9,572 nt of DNA from Avisuccinivibrio_A sp964651505. GTDB taxonomy: Bacteria > Pseudomonadota > Gammaproteobacteria > Enterobacterales > Succinivibrionaceae. Below are positions 7,533 to 9,572 of the stretch, one piece after another (positions within the stretch are counted from its first letter, which is position 1; each line of letters starts with the position of its first letter). The notes below the pieces were generated by a model that saw only the letters and a program-made list of their open reading frames with translations, ran no database searches and had not been told where the DNA came from. The position numbers were made by a program, and so were the translations under genes. The stretch covers positions 1 through 9,572 of the forward strand of contig CAZYXT010000092.1 of assembly GCA_964651505.1 (NCBI GenBank), read 5' to 3'.

Positions 7533-7651
7533 TGCCGATGTCCCGGGGGCAAAAGCGCGCCGTGTTGCAAAATTTGTATGACTTTCTTGAGCTTTTGTGC
7601 TCCCTATCACTTACAAAGTCTTAAAAATTTGAGAAAAGTAAGGCATCGGCA
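7533..7651 (+). promoter_or_regulatory. Nested inverted repeats between murJ and uspE
   Basis: Four non-crossing complementary pairs are nested: TGCCGATG (7533-7540) with CATCGGCA (7644-7651); AAATTT (7570-7575) with AAATTT (7625-7630); GACTTT (7580-7585) with AAAGTC (7615-7620); GAGC (7589-7592) with GCTC (7599-7602). The pattern would fold into one extended rod of about 119 nt. It may be the murJ mRNA 3' end, the uspE leader or a separate small RNA. No strong promoter is seen; TTGAGC at 7587-7592 lacks a good -10 at the right distance. Confidence 0.4.
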
Positions 7652-7664
7652 GATGTTTTTCACA

Positions 7665-7684
7665 AAGCTTTTAAAGGCTTTTAA
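7665..7684 (+). repeat. Tandem 10-bp repeat at the uspE ribosome binding site
   Basis: AAGCTTTTAA (7665-7674) is followed at once by AGGCTTTTAA (7675-7684), nine of ten bases alike. The end of the second copy overlaps the Shine-Dalgarno AAGGGGA (7683-7689) of uspE. It may simply be chance or slippage in an AT-rich leader. Confidence 0.4.
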
Positions 7685-7695
7685 GGGGACGAATC

Positions 7696-8628
7696 ATGAG
7701 AAAGTATACCAACCTCCTGGTTGTGATTGAGCCTAAACGCGACCGGCAAATTGCCTTGGAGCGCGCGCTTGATTTTGCCAAATACAATCCCAAGATCACC
7801 ATCACCGCTTTGCGCCTGGTCTATGATTTCTCCTATGACATTCACATTTTAAACCGCAAAGAAAGCAAGCTTGCGCGCGATGACATTCAGGATGTTCACA
7901 TCAAGCAGCTCAAAGAGCTCATTGCCTCGATTGTCAAAGATCACGATGTCAGGGTCGTGCCCAAAGTAGCCTTTGCCCGCGACATCGGCGACAGCATAGC
8001 CGCCGAAATGAACAGCGGCAGCTATGATCTGCTCATCAAGGGGGCCAACAATCACGGGATCTTGGATGCCCTCATCTTCACCCCCATCGATTGGTATGTT
8101 TTAAGAAATGCCCGCATCCCCGTGATCATTGCCAAAGAGCACGGCTGGGAAGAAACCCCGAACATCGTGGTGGCGGTTGACTTTACCTCCAAGGAAAAAC
8201 GCAACTTCAATGTAGCCTTGCTGCGCGAGGCGCAGATGCTCGCCACCATCACCAAGGCTGCCATTCATTTGGTCAATTCAGCCCCGGTGGTGATGCCTGC
8301 CATCATGCTGGAAGTGCCCAATTACGCCCCCGAGGTGTATGCCGACAGCATCTTGCAAGAGCACAAAAAGAGGCTGCTTGCCTTTGCCAAGACCCATAAT
8401 ATTCCGCAGGAGAACTGTCACATCGCAGAGGGCCTGCCCGATGACGTGATCCCCGCTTTGTGCAAGAGCTTAAAACCGCAGGCCGTCTTCATAGGCTCTG
8501 CAGGGCGGCAGGGCATGTCGGCAGCCTTGATAGGCAATACCTGCGAGGAAATTGTCGACTACATTGACGCAGATCTGTTCGTCTTAAACTTCAAGGCCAA
8601 AGGCTTGCAGAGCAAACAGCAAGACTGA
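7696..8628 (+). CDS. uspE: Universal stress protein UspE (tandem Usp domains)
   Basis: A 310-aa cytosolic protein with two Usp folds in tandem, about residues 1-150 and 155-305, matching E. coli UspE (316 aa) in length and layout. UspE is linked in E. coli to stress survival, motility and adhesion; its biochemical activity is not settled. Visible landmarks are YTNLLVVIEPKRD at the N-terminus, VYDFSYDIHIL, IFTPIDWYVLRNARIPV, the second-domain start NIVVAVDFTSKEKRN, LPDDVIPALC and GSAGRQGMSAALIGNTCEEI. The last resembles the ATP-binding motif G-2x-G-9x-G-S/T but has Asn in the final position, as in E. coli UspE. The ATG at 7696 is preceded by a strong AAGGGGA (7683-7689) six bases away. It stands alone, convergent with the lipoprotein gene. 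Unlike E. coli, no fnr gene is adjacent within the window on its left side. Confidence 0.93.
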   Translation: MRKYTNLLVVIEPKRDRQIALERALDFAKYNPKITITALRLVYDFSYDIHILNRKESKLARDDIQDVHIKQLKELIASIVKDHDVRVVPKVAFARDIGDSIAAEMNSGSYDLLIKGANNHGILDALIFTPIDWYVLRNARIPVIIAKEHGWEETPNIVVAVDFTSKEKRNFNVALLREAQMLATITKAAIHLVNSAPVVMPAIMLEVPNYAPEVYADSILQEHKKRLLAFAKTHNIPQENCHIAEGLPDDVIPALCKSLKPQAVFIGSAGRQGMSAALIGNTCEEIVDYIDADLFVLNFKAKGLQSKQQD

Positions 8629-8653
8629 CCGGTGCCCAATCTGCGCATTTTGA

Positions 8654-8747
8654 GGGCGGCACTGGCCGCCCGTCCCGTCGAAGCTTGAGCTTCAATCTGT
8701 TGAATCTTAAAGACAGGATTTTTAAGGCTGCCCCGCCTGAGGCGGGG
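8654..8747. terminator. Three tandem hairpins between convergent uspE and lipoprotein genes
   Basis: Hairpin 1: GGGCGGC (8654-8660) with GCCGCCC (8665-8671), loop ACTG. Hairpin 2: GAAGC (8680-8684) with GCTTC (8689-8693), loop TTGA. Hairpin 3: CCCCGCC (8731-8737) with GGCGGGG (8741-8747), loop TGA. They fill the space between two converging genes and probably end or stabilise both mRNAs. None is followed by a T run in either direction, so they are not canonical intrinsic terminators. Confidence 0.5.
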
Positions 8748-8757
8748 AGATCTCTTG

Positions 8758-9216
8758 CTAATCCACTATGGGGATATCGGGGTAGAGGGACTTTAAATGA
8801 TCGCGGGCCACATATTTGAACTTAAGCTCGGTGTTCTTGGCCTTGCGCACAAAGGTGATGCCGTTGTAACGGAGGTTGCCTGAGCCTATTTCATAGGACA
8901 AAGAGCCAAAATCGGTCTCAAGGCGGCCGCTTGAAGAGTTAAAGGTGCCCGGGAAATAACGGGGGAAAGAGCTGGTCCAGACCAAGGCATCGCGGGTGTC
9001 GTTCAACTCGTAGGTAAGCATGGTCACTCTGACCGAACAGCGTCCCGATCCCGCGTCGACTATAGAGTATTCGTAAACCGCGTAATTGGGCGACGTGTCA
9101 TCGATACCGATCCAGGTGCCAAGATAATCACTTTGATAAGGGGAGCAGGCTGCCAATAAAGAGATGACTCCTGCCAACACAAGACCCTTTAAGGCCGAAT
9201 AAAGCTTACTAACCAT
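8758..9216 (-). CDS. Putative outer-membrane lipoprotein of unknown function
   Basis: I do not recognise the family. The 152-aa product starts with a clear lipoprotein signal: Lys4 and Lys10, a hydrophobic core, and lipobox LLAAC with the modified Cys at residue 24. Ser at position +2 predicts sorting to the outer membrane by the Lol pathway (Asp would retain it in the inner membrane). The mature part begins YLGTWIGIDD and looks rich in beta strands with alternating polar and hydrophobic residues (YAVYEYSIVD, SVRVTMLTYEL, NLRYNGITFVRK), a layout seen in small barrel or lipocalin-like lipoproteins, but this is a shape argument only. One further Cys lies near residue 59. The upstream region lacks a good Shine-Dalgarno and is AT-rich; a 14-bp palindrome stands about 35 bases before the start. 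It is convergent with uspE and appears monocistronic. Confidence 0.75.
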   Translation of the reverse strand: MVSKLYSALKGLVLAGVISLLAACSPYQSDYLGTWIGIDDTSPNYAVYEYSIVDAGSGRCSVRVTMLTYELNDTRDALVWTSSFPRYFPGTFNSSSGRLETDFGSLSYEIGSGNLRYNGITFVRKAKNTELKFKYVARDHLKSLYPDIPIVD

Positions 9217-9251
9217 ACTTTTTTAAAATTTGCAACATACGCACTATATAA

Positions 9252-9265
9252 CAAACGATCGTTTG
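9252..9265. promoter_or_regulatory. 14-bp perfect palindrome upstream of the lipoprotein gene
   Basis: CAAACGATCGTTTG is fully self-complementary and begins 36 bases before the lipoprotein start codon. Beside it on the minus strand is TTATATAG, a possible -10 region, so the palindrome would sit in the promoter spacer. The shape fits an operator for a dimeric repressor such as a TetR-type protein, but no regulator gene is in the window. Confidence 0.45.
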
Positions 9266-9485
9266 ACATCATGCCACATGCAGGGCAAGATTTGCAACTG
9301 CCCGATGGCATTTCGGCCGCTGTCCTCAGATCTTTAGCCAAATAGATCTAAAATCCCGCAAAATTTTACTTATCGCAAAACATAACTTTTTGCCGCCGCG
9401 CCTTTAAAAACACCCGGGGACTTTGTTGCAGCAATCTTTGGGCCAAAACTCTCGGCAATGGCCCCCGGGCGCTATAATAGGCCTG

Positions 9486-9506
9486 AAAAAAGAGCCCCTC
9501 GGGGCT
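9486..9506 (-). terminator. Minus-strand Rho-independent terminator
   Basis: Read on the minus strand, AGCCCC and GGGGCT (9501-9506 and 9493-9498) form a short stem and are followed, after one C, by six T's (9491-9486). It must serve a leftward transcript that enters from beyond position 9572, since no gene lies between it and the window edge. Confidence 0.7.
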
Positions 9507-9520
9507 GCAATTGAAAATTA

Positions 9521-9570
9521 AACCTGGGTTTGGGGCACTAATTAGCGAAAACCCAGGCTACACCTGGGTT
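9521..9570. repeat. Direct and inverted repeat at the right edge
   Basis: CCTGGGTT occurs at 9523-9530 and again 40 bases on at 9563-9570. Its complement AACCCAGG lies between them at 9550-9557, so it can pair with either copy. The right-hand pairing gives an 8-bp stem with loop CTACA; on the minus strand it is followed by TTTT, making it a second, weaker terminator candidate. The window ends two bases later, so a longer array cannot be excluded. Confidence 0.5.
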
Positions 9571-9572
9571 AG

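Larger units (their letters stand above)
9217..9572. other. Intergenic right end
   Basis: No ORF with family similarity or ribosome binding site is seen in these 356 bases. They hold a palindrome near the lipoprotein gene, AT-rich sequence, an isolated TATAAT (9473-9478, plus strand) without a matching -35, and terminator-like hairpins toward the edge. A plus-strand TTGACA (9263-9268) overlaps the palindrome but has only a weak -10 (CAAGAT, 9286-9291). Confidence 0.4.

Noticed and set aside
7580..7620. FNR-type binding site before uspE
   Set aside because: No TTGAT-N4-ATCAA palindrome is present; similarity is limited to scattered TTGA and ATCA.
7533..7651. Relocated 6S RNA gene
   Set aside because: The rod-like fold is suggestive but I see no matching conserved bubble or end sequences and no promoter, so I do not call it.
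9521..9572. CRISPR array or transfer-messenger RNA start at the right edge
   Set aside because: Only two 8-base copies are visible, shorter than CRISPR repeats, and the GGGGCTG at 9501 matches tmRNA only over its first few bases and is part of a terminator stem.

Overview
The window reads as ordinary chromosomal core sequence from a gammaproteobacterium. The strongest lineage marker is a two-domain universal stress protein of the UspE type. The zapA-like / 5-formyltetrahydrofolate cyclo-ligase neighbourhood, RluB with a basic tail, and a Gram-negative lipoprotein signal all agree. A Succinivibrionaceae or other Aeromonadales-like anaerobe would fit, but that is a guess from general character and not something the sequence proves. 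There are no mobile elements, phage genes, CRISPR arrays, tRNAs or rRNAs that I can support.

Layout, left to right. Positions 1-513 hold no convincing gene but end in a good sigma70 promoter (418-446) and a leader hairpin in front of a NhaC-family antiporter (514-2067, +), which closes with a classic Rho-independent terminator (2092-2118). A 350-base gap with nothing recognisable but some hairpins follows. rluB (2471-3553) is read on the minus strand. The rluB-zapA intergenic region (3554-3865) contains an elaborate nest of inverted and direct repeats and a near-consensus promoter (3803-3831). That promoter drives a tight rightward operon: a ZapA-domain protein with a very long disordered N-terminal extension (3866-5332), 5-formyltetrahydrofolate cyclo-ligase (5355-5954) and the lipid II flippase murJ (5956-7530). 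A 165-base intergenic region with nested inverted repeats leads into uspE (7696-8628, +). Three hairpins separate it from a convergent small lipoprotein gene (8758-9216, -). The last 356 bases hold a 14-bp palindrome, a minus-strand terminator serving something beyond the right edge, and a short repeat cut by the window edge.

Functionally, the central operon joins Z-ring assembly (ZapA) and peptidoglycan precursor export (MurJ) around a one-carbon metabolism enzyme, so division and wall synthesis may be co-expressed. The most notable item is the ZapA-like protein: it keeps an apparently complete ZapA domain at the C-terminus but carries about 385 residues of low-complexity sequence in front. 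The zapA-to-cyclo-ligase gap is also too short to hold the 6S RNA gene that sits there in E. coli and many relatives.
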